A stretch of 30,575 nucleotides of DNA from an uncultured Clostridia bacterium. Its GTDB lineage: Bacteria > Bacillota > Clostridia > Acetivibrionales > CALMWN01. Positions 22,299-30,575 of this stretch are shown piece by piece. Within the stretch, counting starts at the first letter, position 1; the number at the start of each line of letters is the position of its first letter. Position numbers and translations under genes: made by a program. The notes below the pieces were generated by a model. That model saw only the letters and a list, made by a program, of their open reading frames with translations, made no database searches and was not told where the DNA came from. The stretch spans positions 1-30,575 of the forward strand of contig CALMWN010000032.1 in NCBI GenBank assembly GCA_937873555.1, given 5' to 3'.

Positions 22299-24764
22299 AT
22301 GAAGAAATTTTTAATCCTTTTTTCCATAATGCTGGCAATTTTCCTTCATTTCTATATTAAAACCTCTGCTGAACCGCTTCAGCTGATTTATGACGGAGAA
22401 ATTCACCAGTATGACGGTAAGATTTACAGCTTGAAAATTGACGGTGAACAGATTACATCAGAAATTCCTCCGGTGATAATAAATGACAGGACCCTGGTGC
22501 CTGCAAGGGCTGTATTCGAAAGGCTGGGAGCCAGTGTAAACTGGGATGCCCAGGGCCAGAAGGTGATGCTGAATTTCAACAACATAGGCATATCAATGGA
22601 GTTTAAAATCAATGATACAAGTGCCAGGGTCAATGACAGAATTGTACAACTGGATGTTCCCGCCAAGATTGTAAACGACAGAACAATGATACCGTTGCGC
22701 TTTGTTGGCGAGCAGTTGAAAATGAAGGCCGGATGGTTTCCCGATTCAGGGCTTGTGACGCTTGAACATACCGAAGATACCCTTGTGCCGGCAAACTTGA
22801 AAAATGTCAAATTTGCCTCAAGCAATTTTAAAGATGAGATATACATATCCCTTGATTACTATAAGAAGTACAATGTTTACAGAGACCAGAACCCTGACAG
22901 GATAATTGTCGATATACCAAACACAACAGTTCCGGCAGTTGAACAGAAAATAGATGCCAGAATGAACCAGGTCAACACCATCAGAATGTTACAAGGTGAT
23001 CAGAATACGGCGAGAGTAGTATTGGAAGTTGACGGTCAGCCTGACTATGAGGTTTCGGAAAAAAGCGGACAATTGGTTTTATATGTATCAAAACCCGCAG
23101 TTACACCTTCGCCTTCAGCGACACCAACGGCAACCCAGGCTCCGGTTCAAATCCCTGGAGTGTCGCCATTACCAGCACCAACACCCAGTCCGACTCCTGC
23201 ATATAAGGTATTGGATATCAAACACAGCCCCAAAGGTGATAACGAAGAGGTTGCGGTGCCTTTTGACAGCTACAGCGGCTATAACATTGTAAGATTTACC
23301 GATCCGGACAGGATTGTTGTTGACATTCCGGCAAGGGGAATATCAGTCAGGGCACAGACCCTGGATGTAAACAGCAGTATTGTAAAATCAGTCAGAAGTG
23401 CACAGTTCAATCCGGGGACTATAAGAGTCGTACTGGATGTAAACGGACTGCCCCAGTATGATGTCAGGGAAGAGCAGGGCCAACTGGTCATAATTGTTCA
23501 GAAACCTTCATATAAGAATATTTTATACCACAATACCGACAGTGGCGCATATATTTCCCTGACTGCCGGCATATTTACCATGCCTGACGGAAGCGGTGGA
23601 ATGAGAAGCCTTTACAGGGAAAGCTATGATTCTACAGGTAAACAGTATACCATGACCTTTAAAACCTCAGTTGCAGATATGGGTGAGGGTGTGCTGAAAG
23701 TCAATGATGGTGCGGTTGATTCCATTGTAATAAGTCAGAATAAAGGTACGAATGAAACGAGCATAACAATTAATGCCAGAGTCAGGTATACAATGCAGGT
23801 ATTCACCTACCCTGGAATGTTTGGGGATAAGTTTACAAAAATTTCTTTTCTGAAGCCTTTAGAGAACTCTGTGATATATTCGAATACCGGTGACAGGGTG
23901 GTACTTGTCATGCCGGGAGTAAAGCTGACCGATGGTGACAGCAGTCTCAAAAAGTTCTTCAGGGAAAGCTACGATATTACCGGCAAAAAATACTCGATAA
24001 CTTTTCCCAACAATATCGGAAGTTTTGCAGACGGCAAAATCAGTATAAATGACAACTGCCTTGATTCTGTAACTTCGGTGAACAATCTGGCAGCAGGGGA
24101 AACCACCCTCACTTTCAATGCGAGGGATAAGTTCGGGTATGTGACCATATACCGCCCTGTTACCAACGATACTGCAGTTACAATATTCAAACAGGCTTCG
24201 CCCACCGATAAAATTGTTATAATTGATCCAGGGCACGGCGGAGTTGAAACGGGTGCCGCTCCGTCAGCAGATTTCCTGGAGAAGAAGATAAACCTGGATA
24301 TTGCTTTGAGGTTGAATGCGCTGCTTAGAAAAAAGAATATCAAGACGTATATGATAAGGGATGATGACAGCTATGTATGGTTTTATGAGAGGGCTTATAT
24401 TGCAAATGCGATGAAGGCAAAGCTTTTCATAAGTATACATAACAATGCTTATAATGAAGATGCCCAGGGCACTGAGACCCTCTACTATCCACAAAATCCT
24501 GGCGATACAGGTTTCAACAGCAGAAGGCTTGCCGAGCTGGTGCAAAGCAGTTTGACAAAGGCGCTGAATACCGTTGACAGAAAGATACAGGCACATCCGG
24601 AATTTGTTGTTCTGAATTCCACTGATATACCCTCCATAATTGCAGAGGTGGCTTTTATGACCAACAAGATAGACAGCCAGTATTTGAAAAAGGAGGAGTT
24701 CAGACAAAGGGCTGCAGAGGCGCTTTGCGATGCTATAGTCCAGGCAGTCGGCGAAGCAAAATGA
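22299..24764 (+). CDS. N-acetylmuramoyl-L-alanine amidase with CAO-N and AMIN domains (1)
   Basis: An 821-residue exported enzyme that cuts the bond between muramic acid and the stem peptide in peptidoglycan. MKKFLILFSIMLAIFLHFYI is a signal peptide (cut near TSA). Two copper-amine-oxidase-N repeats follow (DRTLVPARAVFERLGA and DRTMIPLRFVGEQL), then an AMIN domain, a Pro/Thr-rich linker (about residues 268-305) and a second AMIN domain. Two copies of a beta repeat come next (RESYDSTGKQYTMTFK and RESYDITGKKYSITFP). Last is the Amidase_3 domain from residue ~640, with DPGHGG, the EKKINLDIA glutamate, SIHNNA and IIAEVAFMTN. All zinc ligands are present. ATG 22299 has GGGGTGG 5 nt upstream; the earlier ATGs at 22173 would add 42 unlikely residues over the hairpin leader. 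Paralogue of the next gene. Confidence 0.9.
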   Translation: MKKFLILFSIMLAIFLHFYIKTSAEPLQLIYDGEIHQYDGKIYSLKIDGEQITSEIPPVIINDRTLVPARAVFERLGASVNWDAQGQKVMLNFNNIGISMEFKINDTSARVNDRIVQLDVPAKIVNDRTMIPLRFVGEQLKMKAGWFPDSGLVTLEHTEDTLVPANLKNVKFASSNFKDEIYISLDYYKKYNVYRDQNPDRIIVDIPNTTVPAVEQKIDARMNQVNTIRMLQGDQNTARVVLEVDGQPDYEVSEKSGQLVLYVSKPAVTPSPSATPTATQAPVQIPGVSPLPAPTPSPTPAYKVLDIKHSPKGDNEEVAVPFDSYSGYNIVRFTDPDRIVVDIPARGISVRAQTLDVNSSIVKSVRSAQFNPGTIRVVLDVNGLPQYDVREEQGQLVIIVQKPSYKNILYHNTDSGAYISLTAGIFTMPDGSGGMRSLYRESYDSTGKQYTMTFKTSVADMGEGVLKVNDGAVDSIVISQNKGTNETSITINARVRYTMQVFTYPGMFGDKFTKISFLKPLENSVIYSNTGDRVVLVMPGVKLTDGDSSLKKFFRESYDITGKKYSITFPNNIGSFADGKISINDNCLDSVTSVNNLAAGETTLTFNARDKFGYVTIYRPVTNDTAVTIFKQASPTDKIVIIDPGHGGVETGAAPSADFLEKKINLDIALRLNALLRKKNIKTYMIRDDDSYVWFYERAYIANAMKAKLFISIHNNAYNEDAQGTETLYYPQNPGDTGFNSRRLAELVQSSLTKALNTVDRKIQAHPEFVVLNSTDIPSIIAEVAFMTNKIDSQYLKKEEFRQRAAEALCDAIVQAVGEAK

Positions 24765-24846
24765 TTACAGAAGCATTACATTTACATTAAGATTAGGTAA
24801 AGATGGAGGAGAATAGTTATAAATGTCGAAATATATAAAGTAGTAC

Positions 24847-24877
24847 TACATAATTGAGAAAAACTGCTAATTATGTA
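24847..24877 (+). repeat. Hairpin and mini-ORF in the second amidase leader
   Basis: TACATAATT (24847-24855), 13-nt loop, AATTATGTA (24869-24877). Just before it, a 6-codon ORF (MSKYIK, ATG at 24823) follows a strong GGAGGAG SD. The small ORF may be a chance or a leader peptide. Confidence 0.35.
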
Positions 24878-24945
24878 AATCTAAACAGCAAAATATGTAG
24901 CAAAGTTGAAGCAAAATATTTGTATGGTATTTATGAGGTGCACAA

Positions 24946-27018
24946 GTGAAAAAAGCAACAGCATTTTTGGTTATAATTTCTCTAATATTGACATTTTATA
25001 TGTCCAATACTTTTGCGCAGCCGGTGCAATTGGTTTATGACGGGGCAGTTCACGAGTATTCCGGCAGCATCTACAACATTAAGATTAATGGAGAGCTGGT
25101 TCCTACCGACATGCCTCCGGTCATAATCGAAAACCGTACTCTTGTTCCGGCAAGGGCGGTATTTGAAAAGATCGGGGCAAATGTCAGCTGGGACGGTGCA
25201 AATCAAAAGGTTTCTCTTGTATTAAACGACACTTCAATGGAGTTCAGGATCAACGACTCAAATGTCAAAGTTAATGACAAAACCGTACAGCTTGATGTTC
25301 CTGCAAAAATCATAAACGACAGGACAATGCTTCCCCTGCGTTTTGTAGGCGAGCAGTTGAACATGAAGGTAGGCTGGTTTCCAAATGAAGCACTGGTGAC
25401 TCTCGACCGAACGAATGCGGCTTCCGACGCACAGGGTATCAAAAGCGTACAATGTACACAGAAGGACAACATGGATGTTGTCACCGTATCGCTGGATGGG
25501 GCAAAGAACTATAATGCCTTCAGACTTTCAGCACCGGACAGGATAGTTGTCGATATTGCCAATACTGTCATAGCTGCAAAACAGCAAAAAATTGATGTTA
25601 ACAGCACATACGTGAAATCAGTCAGGTACGCTCAGTTTAACGACACAACGGTGCGGCTCGTACTCGATGTCTCAGGTCAGCCGGACTATCAGATTGAAAA
25701 TAAAACCGACCAATTGGTTTTGAATGTTGGTGCCTCAGCCAGAAAGGATGACTCGCAAAGCCGCGGGAATTTGGACAGAGACAGATTGCCGGCAACCAAG
25801 GATCTTAATGTCAGCTATAAACAGAAAGACAATGAGGATGAGGTGTCAATAAATATTGCTGATTACAAGGGCTACAATGTAATGAGGCTGTCAGACCCTG
25901 ACAGGTTGATTGTAGATATTCCGGGTTTTAATCAACCCTTCCCGGAACAAAGAATTGATATTAACAGTACGAAGGTAAAATCCATCAGGTATGCAAAGTT
26001 TAATGCCTCAACCGTACGGGTGGTAATTGACACGAATGCGCAGATGCACTACCTGGTTGATCCACAGGACGGCAAACTTGTGCTTCACATACAAAACCCT
26101 GCATACCGGAATATTTTTTACCATAATAACGTGGATAACGTTTATTTTGCCATGCCGAAAGTAAAATTGGCAAACGGGAGCAATAACCAGACCAGGTTGT
26201 ATAAAGAAAGCTATGATCAGGCCAACAGGAAGTATACCGTAACTTTCCCTGCAAACCTTGCAGATCTTGGTAACGGCGGAGTTATGAATATAAATGACAA
26301 TATGATGGACTCACTCTCCATAATAAGCAATCAATTCACAAATGAAACAAGCATTGCCTTCTATTCCAAGAAGGATGTAAAATACGAGGTGTCTCAGAAA
26401 ACAGAGAGCGACAACAGTATAACGACAGTTATAAGGCCTGTCCAAAAGTTTCCTGACTTTTCAGGCAGGCTTGTGGTGATTGACCCGGGACACGGAGGCA
26501 GTGAGACCGGAGCGGTTTATGGAAGCTTGCTTGAGAAAAATTTGAACCTGGATATTGCCAGAAGAGTAAATGTAATTCTAAAAAGCAAGAATGTCAAAAC
26601 CTATATGACCAGGGAGGATGACTCCTACGTAGACCTTTATGACAGGCCGAATACGGCAAACAGTATGAAAGCGGCCCTTTTCCTAAGTGTACATAACAAT
26701 GCTAACGACGGCAACTCAAAGGGTACTGAGACCCTTTACAGGCCATCGGATCCGGAGGACGGCAGGTTTACCAGCAGGAGGTTCGCACAGATAATCCAGG
26801 ACAAGTTGATAAGCACACTGGGCACAATTGATAGAAAGACAGTCCCGAGGCCCAACCTGGTAGTTCTTAAATATACTACCATGCCTGCTGCGCTGGCTGA
26901 GATAAGCTTTTTGGACAACAAGGACGACAGGGATAATCTTTTAAATGACGATTTCAGGCAAAGAGCTGCAGCTGCCATAGCGGATGCTGTTATTCAGGCA
27001 TTATCCGAATTGAAATAA
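24946..27018 (+). CDS. N-acetylmuramoyl-L-alanine amidase with CAO-N and AMIN domains (2)
   Basis: A 690-residue exported paralogue of the preceding amidase. GTG start with GAGGTG 5 nt upstream, then a signal peptide (KKATAFLVIISLILTFYM, cut near FAQP). Copper-amine-oxidase-N repeats follow (NRTLVPARAVFEKIGA and DRTMLPLRFVGEQL), then an AMIN domain, a short polar linker and a second AMIN domain. One copy of the beta repeat (KESYDQANRKYTVTFP) replaces the two of paralogue 1. The Amidase_3 domain from residue ~510 has DPGHGG, EKNLNLDIA, SVHNNA and LAEISFLDN. Catalytic residues are complete. It differs from paralogue 1 by losing the Pro/Thr linker and one repeat, so the pair probably came from a tandem duplication. 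The strong terminator at 27073-27114 follows. Confidence 0.92.
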   Translation: MKKATAFLVIISLILTFYMSNTFAQPVQLVYDGAVHEYSGSIYNIKINGELVPTDMPPVIIENRTLVPARAVFEKIGANVSWDGANQKVSLVLNDTSMEFRINDSNVKVNDKTVQLDVPAKIINDRTMLPLRFVGEQLNMKVGWFPNEALVTLDRTNAASDAQGIKSVQCTQKDNMDVVTVSLDGAKNYNAFRLSAPDRIVVDIANTVIAAKQQKIDVNSTYVKSVRYAQFNDTTVRLVLDVSGQPDYQIENKTDQLVLNVGASARKDDSQSRGNLDRDRLPATKDLNVSYKQKDNEDEVSINIADYKGYNVMRLSDPDRLIVDIPGFNQPFPEQRIDINSTKVKSIRYAKFNASTVRVVIDTNAQMHYLVDPQDGKLVLHIQNPAYRNIFYHNNVDNVYFAMPKVKLANGSNNQTRLYKESYDQANRKYTVTFPANLADLGNGGVMNINDNMMDSLSIISNQFTNETSIAFYSKKDVKYEVSQKTESDNSITTVIRPVQKFPDFSGRLVVIDPGHGGSETGAVYGSLLEKNLNLDIARRVNVILKSKNVKTYMTREDDSYVDLYDRPNTANSMKAALFLSVHNNANDGNSKGTETLYRPSDPEDGRFTSRRFAQIIQDKLISTLGTIDRKTVPRPNLVVLKYTTMPAALAEISFLDNKDDRDNLLNDDFRQRAAAAIADAVIQALSELK

Positions 27019-27072
27019 TATTTTCGGGATATTGTTTCCAAGCCTAAAAATTAAATTATATAAAAGTTATAT

Positions 27073-27114
27073 AAAAAGCATCGGAAGGATTTAAGTATTC
27101 TTCTGATGTTTTTT
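27073..27114 (+). terminator. Terminator of the amidase pair
   Basis: AAAAAGCATCGGAAG (27073-27087), 12-nt loop, CTTCTGATGTTTTTT (27100-27114): a 15-bp stem with two G-U pairs ending in a T-run. Confidence 0.85.
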
Positions 27115-27219
27115 ATTTGGTTGATGTGGTAATATAGCATTTAAGCCGGGAAATAATAGGTGGCTGATATTTTGTCCATACTTACAATAATAAGGAATTT
27201 ATTGTAAGGAGGATTGAAA

Positions 27220-28407
27220 ATGAAGAAATATTTGTTCCTGGCGGTTATATCGGCGACTTTGGTTGTTTTGACGAGCTGTACCCTCCCTGCTTTCATAACC
27301 TCGAAAATCAGTGGAGGGGTACCGGGTGAAGGTGTTAAAACAGCAGCACAGACAGATGTAACAGCAGGAGTGAAAAACGATGGTATAATTGAAGGAGCTG
27401 CCAGTAAGGAAGCTGATACGGCAAACAAGGTAAAATTGCAGGACGGCAAAAGCGGTAATACCCGGGAAAGCAGTATAGCAATGCAGGATAACAGGGTAAT
27501 TCCCAGCAGGACTTTTCCTGATGAATACAAAGGGGACAAGATTCCTGTGACTCTGTATTATCAGGACAGGGAAGGATACCTGATACCTGTAAGCAGACTC
27601 CTGGAACGTCAGGAAGGTATTGCAAGAGCGGCAATCGGGATGCTGACAGATAGTACGATCAACAGGGAGGACATAGAATACTATGGTTTGTATCCAGCAC
27701 TTCCCGCTGGAACTGAATTGTTGGGAATAAATATCCGGGAAGGGACTGCAACAATAGATTTCGGAAGAAAATTCACGGACTACAGGGATGAGACTTCCGA
27801 AAAGAATATTATAGCGTCGGTGGTTTATACGCTGACAGGCTTCAATACCGTAAACAATGTGAAAATCCTGGTGAACGGTTATCCTCAAAAGGTCCTGAAA
27901 TACGGGACCGATATTTCAGGAGTTCTTACAAGGAGTAATGTACTGTTGAATTCCAAAAAGGCAAACCTGACTCCGGGAACGAAAAAAGTTGATGTATTCC
28001 TGTATAAAAGAGTAAACAGCAGCCGGAATTATTTACTTCCTGTTTCCGTTGAGCAGAATACATTGAGTGAGGAAGAGCTGCCCGGTAAAATTGTTGATCT
28101 GCTTGCAAAGGATTATTCAGGTACAAAACTGTTTTCCCAGATCCCAGCTAAAACAAGGCTTCTTCAAAGCAGTATCAAGGGGAATACACTGGAGCTGAAT
28201 TTCAACTCTGAGTTCGTAAATTATGGAGGGACTTCCAGGGAGGAAGGCGTCGTTAAGCAGGTGCTTTACTCCATGAGACAGATAAAAGGCGTTGACAAGG
28301 TCAGAATCAAAGTGGAAGGAAAGGATAAACCTTTGCCGGAAGGAACGGAGATATCTGGAGAACATGGTTTGCCGAAATTTATAAATGCCGTTATCGAAAG
28401 CTTTTAA
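27220..28407 (+). CDS. gerM: GerM-like lipoprotein with two GerMN domains
   Basis: A 395-residue lipoprotein (MKKYLFLAVISATLVVLTSC; lipobox LTSC) with a polar linker and two GerMN-type repeats. The first is around residues 110-215 (VTLYYQDREGYLIPVSR...GTATIDFGRKFTDY) and the second around 250-385 (VDVFLYKRVNSSRNYLLPVS...NTLELNFNSEFVNYGG). GerM is a mother-cell spore protein in B. subtilis, needed for cortex formation and germination. ATG 27220 has AAGGAGG 7 nt upstream; the TTG at 27214 is rejected. It begins a gerM-rph-XTPase-phosphodiesterase block with the same order as B. subtilis gerM-rph-ysnA-ysnB. This supports the spore-former assignment. Confidence 0.85.
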   Translation: MKKYLFLAVISATLVVLTSCTLPAFITSKISGGVPGEGVKTAAQTDVTAGVKNDGIIEGAASKEADTANKVKLQDGKSGNTRESSIAMQDNRVIPSRTFPDEYKGDKIPVTLYYQDREGYLIPVSRLLERQEGIARAAIGMLTDSTINREDIEYYGLYPALPAGTELLGINIREGTATIDFGRKFTDYRDETSEKNIIASVVYTLTGFNTVNNVKILVNGYPQKVLKYGTDISGVLTRSNVLLNSKKANLTPGTKKVDVFLYKRVNSSRNYLLPVSVEQNTLSEEELPGKIVDLLAKDYSGTKLFSQIPAKTRLLQSSIKGNTLELNFNSEFVNYGGTSREEGVVKQVLYSMRQIKGVDKVRIKVEGKDKPLPEGTEISGEHGLPKFINAVIESF

Positions 28408-28451
28408 CAGGAATTGATGTTTTGATAATACCGCAGGAGGTTACTGAAAAA

Positions 28452-29240
28452 TTGAGAATTGATGGAAGACAGTTTGAACAATTAAGACCGGTTAAAATAA
28501 CCAGAAATTATCTAAAGCATGCAGAAGGTTCGGTGCTGATAGAGATGGGAGAAACCAAGGTCATCTGTACAGCCTCGGTGGAGGAAAAGGTGCCTGCCTT
28601 TAAGAAGGGAACAGGAGAAGGCTGGGTGACAGCGGAATATTCCATGCTGCCAAGGTCTACCCAGGTAAGAAACCAGAGGGATATAAGCAAGCTTAAGATC
28701 AATGGAAGGAGCCAGGAGATACAGAGGCTCATAGGCAGGGCTCTGAGATCAGTTGTAAATTTCAATATCCTCGGAGAGAGGGAAATCATTATCGATTGCG
28801 ATGTTATACAGGCAGACGGCGGTACACGTACAGCTTCTATAACAGGGTCATTTGTGGCACTGGCAGATGCCTGCAAGCATCTGGTGGACGAAGGTCTTAT
28901 GGAAAAGATACCGCTTACGGGCTTTCTCGCAGCTGTAAGCGTAGGTATTATGGACGGTGTGGAGATGCTTGATTTATGTTACCAGGAAGATTCGAATGCA
29001 ATTGCGGATATGAATGTTGTCATGACAGACGCTGGAGAGTTTATTGAAATTCAGGCAACAGGTGAGCAGGCGCCTTTTTCCAGAGAACAGTTTGGCAGGC
29101 TGCTGGATCTTGCCCAGAGCGGGATAAACAGCCTGATAAAAGTACAGAAGGATGTATTGGGGAGTTTAAAAAATGATATTGGGAGAGTAACAAAGGATGA
29201 AGAGGTTTATAGTAGCATCGAAGAACAAGGGAAAGCTTAA
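28452..29240 (+). CDS. rph: Ribonuclease PH
   Basis: Phosphorolytic 3'-5' exoribonuclease that trims tRNA 3' ends. The 262-residue frame begins LRIDGRQFEQLRPVKITRNY (TTG read as Met) and carries TKVICTASVEEKVP, the KINGRSQEIQRLIGRALR motif, DCDVIQADGGTRTASITG, and EIQATGEQAPFSREQF. TTG 28452 matches the family start; AGGAGG is 11 nt upstream. The alternative TTG 28422 would add ten residues. The usual length is about 240, so the last ~20 residues (KNDIGRVTKDEEVYSSIEEQG) are an extension. They overlap the start of the XTPase gene by 44 bp. Confidence 0.94.
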   Translation: MRIDGRQFEQLRPVKITRNYLKHAEGSVLIEMGETKVICTASVEEKVPAFKKGTGEGWVTAEYSMLPRSTQVRNQRDISKLKINGRSQEIQRLIGRALRSVVNFNILGEREIIIDCDVIQADGGTRTASITGSFVALADACKHLVDEGLMEKIPLTGFLAAVSVGIMDGVEMLDLCYQEDSNAIADMNVVMTDAGEFIEIQATGEQAPFSREQFGRLLDLAQSGINSLIKVQKDVLGSLKNDIGRVTKDEEVYSSIEEQGKA

Positions 29241-29793
29241 GGAGATTTCCGAAATACTTTCGGGTTTCCCTTTTGAAGTATTATCAATGGAACAGGCCGG
29301 CATATATGATGAAATTGATGAGTACGGGAGTACCTTCGAGGAAAATGCCCTTATTAAGGCAAGGGAGGTATCGAAGCTGACCGGAGAAATAGTCATGGCA
29401 GATGATTCAGGACTGGCTGTGGATTATTTGAACGGAGCTCCGGGAATTTACTCGGCACGGTTCGCAGGCGAGGGTGCGACAGACATGGATAAAAACAATA
29501 AGCTGCTTAAGCTCCTTGAGGATGTACCCTTTGAAAAACGCACAGCAAGATTTGTTTGCGCTGTAGCAGTTGTTTTTCCTGACGGGAGGGAGTTCGTAGT
29601 CAGAGGGACCTGCGAGGGATATATCGGATTTGGGCCTCTTGGTGAAAATGGCTTTGGGTATGATCCTTTGTTTTATATGCCGGAGTATAAGATGACGACT
29701 GCACAAATGGAACCGGAGGAAAAACACAGGATAAGCCATAGGGGTAAAGCACTCGGAAGTATGGTTGAAGAGCTTAAAAGAATCGATATATAA
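29197..29793 (+). CDS. rdgB: XTP/dITP pyrophosphatase (Ham1/RdgB)
   Basis: Removes non-canonical purine triphosphates (XTP, ITP, dITP). The 198-residue protein has the family signatures: VASKNKGKLKEI at the N-terminus, STFEENALIKA, ADDSGLAVDYLNGAPGIYSAR, and GFGYDPLFYMPE plus HRGKAL near the C-terminus. The key Asp pair and Lys/His residues are visible. ATG 29197 has GGGAGAG about 9 nt upstream and lies inside the end of rph (44-bp overlap), giving coupled translation. It corresponds to ysnA in B. subtilis synteny. Confidence 0.95.
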   Translation: MKRFIVASKNKGKLKEISEILSGFPFEVLSMEQAGIYDEIDEYGSTFEENALIKAREVSKLTGEIVMADDSGLAVDYLNGAPGIYSARFAGEGATDMDKNNKLLKLLEDVPFEKRTARFVCAVAVVFPDGREFVVRGTCEGYIGFGPLGENGFGYDPLFYMPEYKMTTAQMEPEEKHRISHRGKALGSMVEELKRIDI

Positions 29794-29875
29794 ATGTATT
29801 TATTTGAAAAGGAGTCAATCGCGGTTTTACTACGCAGCAAGGAATGCAGTAAACACGGACTTAGGGTATTTTGAT

Positions 29876-30355
29876 ATGAGGATATTGGTAATCAGTGATA
29901 CACACGGAGAAGTCGATAAAGCCAGAGATGTCATAGAAAGCAGTGGTAAGATTGATTTAGTCATACATCTTGGGGATTATTTCAGGGATGCGCAAAAGCT
30001 GGAGGAATTCTTTCCTGATATTCCCTTTGAATATATATACGGCAACAGCGATTTCATGATAGGGGATACTCCATCAGAAAAGCTGCTTGAATACAAGGGG
30101 AAGAGAATATTCATTACCCACGGGCACAAGTATTCAGTGAAATGGGATTATGAAAAACTTTACGGAAAGGCTAAGGATATGAAGGCAGACATACTTCTTT
30201 TCGGGCATACTCATGTGGCAGATATCATAGAAAGAGAAGGATATACTATCGTTAACCCGGGCAGTATAAGCGATTCACGGGATGGCGAAGGAGAATCGTA
30301 TGCAATTATAGATTTGGATGACAAAAAAATCAAGCCCGAAATTGTTTATGTATAA
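29876..30355 (+). CDS. YfcE/MJ0936-type metallophosphoesterase (YsnB-like)
   Basis: A 159-residue calcineurin-like phosphodiesterase. Metal motifs: SDTHG at the N-terminus, HLGDY, GNSD, THGHKYSVKW and FGHTHVAD near the C-terminus. The reaction is phosphodiester or phosphoester hydrolysis with an unknown natural substrate. ATG 29876 (MRILVISDTHG) is the family start; the ATG at 29765 lies inside the XTPase gene and would add 37 poorly conserved residues. AGGG about 9 nt upstream is a weak SD. Last gene of the gerM block. Confidence 0.9.
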   Translation: MRILVISDTHGEVDKARDVIESSGKIDLVIHLGDYFRDAQKLEEFFPDIPFEYIYGNSDFMIGDTPSEKLLEYKGKRIFITHGHKYSVKWDYEKLYGKAKDMKADILLFGHTHVADIIEREGYTIVNPGSISDSRDGEGESYAIIDLDDKKIKPEIVYV

Positions 30356-30360
30356 ACGGG

Positions 30361-30400
30361 ACTGTGAGACATAAGCCTCATAATCCTTATAATTCACAGT
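30361..30400 (+). terminator. Weak terminator-like hairpin after the phosphoesterase
   Basis: ACTGTGA (30361-30367) pairs with TCACAGT (30394-30400), and ATAAG / CTTAT pair inside. Only a short T-rich tail (TTTATATATG) follows, so termination is uncertain. Confidence 0.4.
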
Positions 30401-30432
30401 TTATATATGAAAAATTTTGGCATCAAATGGAG

Positions 30433-30461
30433 TTGACAAAGGCACGGCTACCTTGTATAAT
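30433..30461 (+). promoter_or_regulatory. Consensus SigA promoter for the tRNA gene
   Basis: TTGACA (30433-30438), exactly 17 bp, TATAAT (30456-30461): a perfect consensus pair, as common for stable-RNA genes. Confidence 0.85.
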
Positions 30462-30522
30462 ATTAAAAGTCGGCGAACGGCGAGGATTGTAGACCCCGTT
30501 CCAATTGACAGAATATTATGCT

Positions 30523-30575
30523 GCGGGTGTAGTTCAATGGTAGAACATCAGCCTTCCAAGCTGATTGCGTGGGTC
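30523..30575 (+). tRNA. tRNA-Gly(TCC), 3'-truncated by the window end
   Basis: Acceptor arm starts GCGGGTG, then a D-arm AGTTCAATGGTAGAAC, then anticodon stem TCAGC / GCTGA with loop CTTCCAA (anticodon TCC). The first 53 nt are present; the T-arm and 3' end lie beyond the window. Confidence 0.9.

Noticed and set aside
27150..27190. SigE-type sporulation promoter before gerM
   Set aside because: CATACTTA (27177) resembles a -10 but no ATA-type -35 stands at the right distance; the nearest is about 18 bp away, too far.

Overview
The window looks like a chromosomal segment of a low-to-medium GC, spore-forming, anaerobic Firmicute of the class Clostridia. The evidence is near-consensus SigA-type promoters, strong purine-rich Shine-Dalgarno (SD) sites, frequent TTG/GTG starts, a GerM-type sporulation lipoprotein, a hydrogenase-related iron-sulfur operon and surface proteins with copper-amine-oxidase-like N-terminal repeats. 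A cellulolytic-cluster relative (Ruminiclostridium/Acetivibrio type) is my best guess from gene content. I see no insertion sequence, prophage or CRISPR array, so this is mostly core genome with some accessory pieces.

Layout, left to right. 1-3051: the 3' part of a membrane sensor with an external solute-binding domain, PAS domains, GGDEF and EAL (c-di-GMP turnover). 3052-3535 (minus): a small SdpR-type repressor overlapping a truncated SdpI-like membrane protein, behind a promoter that carries an 11-bp-arm palindrome. 3875-5540: an ACT-domain protein and a DUF711/UPF0210 protein behind a hairpin-rich leader. 5622-7220 (minus): release factor 3. 7515-9239: a TGS/uridine-kinase-like fusion. 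9358-10530: an exported copper-amine-oxidase-N protein. 10598-13855: a five-gene operon DRTGG / HATPase / [FeFe]-hydrogenase-like / DRTGG / PHP. Its promoter carries a near-perfect Rex operator, and its hydrogenase-like protein keeps the H-cluster cysteines but lacks the proton-relay cysteine. Together these suggest a redox or H2 sensing module.

14181-15284: a polysaccharide deacetylase lipoprotein behind a ~250-nt leader that looks structured. 15285-15669: a terminator, a 109-bp REP-like inverted repeat and a promoter region. 15670-16274: two small unknown proteins. 16339-19043 (minus): argG-argH, with two tandem ARG boxes overlaying the promoter. 19366-22082: ruvC-ruvA-ruvB-queH, where ruvA appears to start at CTG. 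22299-27018: two tandem paralogous N-acetylmuramoyl-L-alanine amidases with copper-amine-oxidase-N and AMIN domains. 27220-30355: gerM-like, rph, XTP pyrophosphatase and a YfcE/YsnB-like phosphodiesterase, the same order as gerM-rph-ysnA-ysnB in Bacillus subtilis. 30433-30575: a consensus promoter and the 5' part of a tRNA-Gly(TCC) cut by the window end.

Themes: cell-wall remodelling and sporulation (deacetylase, two amidases, GerM), recombination and tRNA modification, arginine synthesis, and redox sensing. The most useful leads are the Rex box with its orphan sensory-hydrogenase operon, the CTG start of ruvA, the REP-like element and several structured leaders ahead of cell-wall genes. All assignments come from reading motifs; no search or folding program was run.
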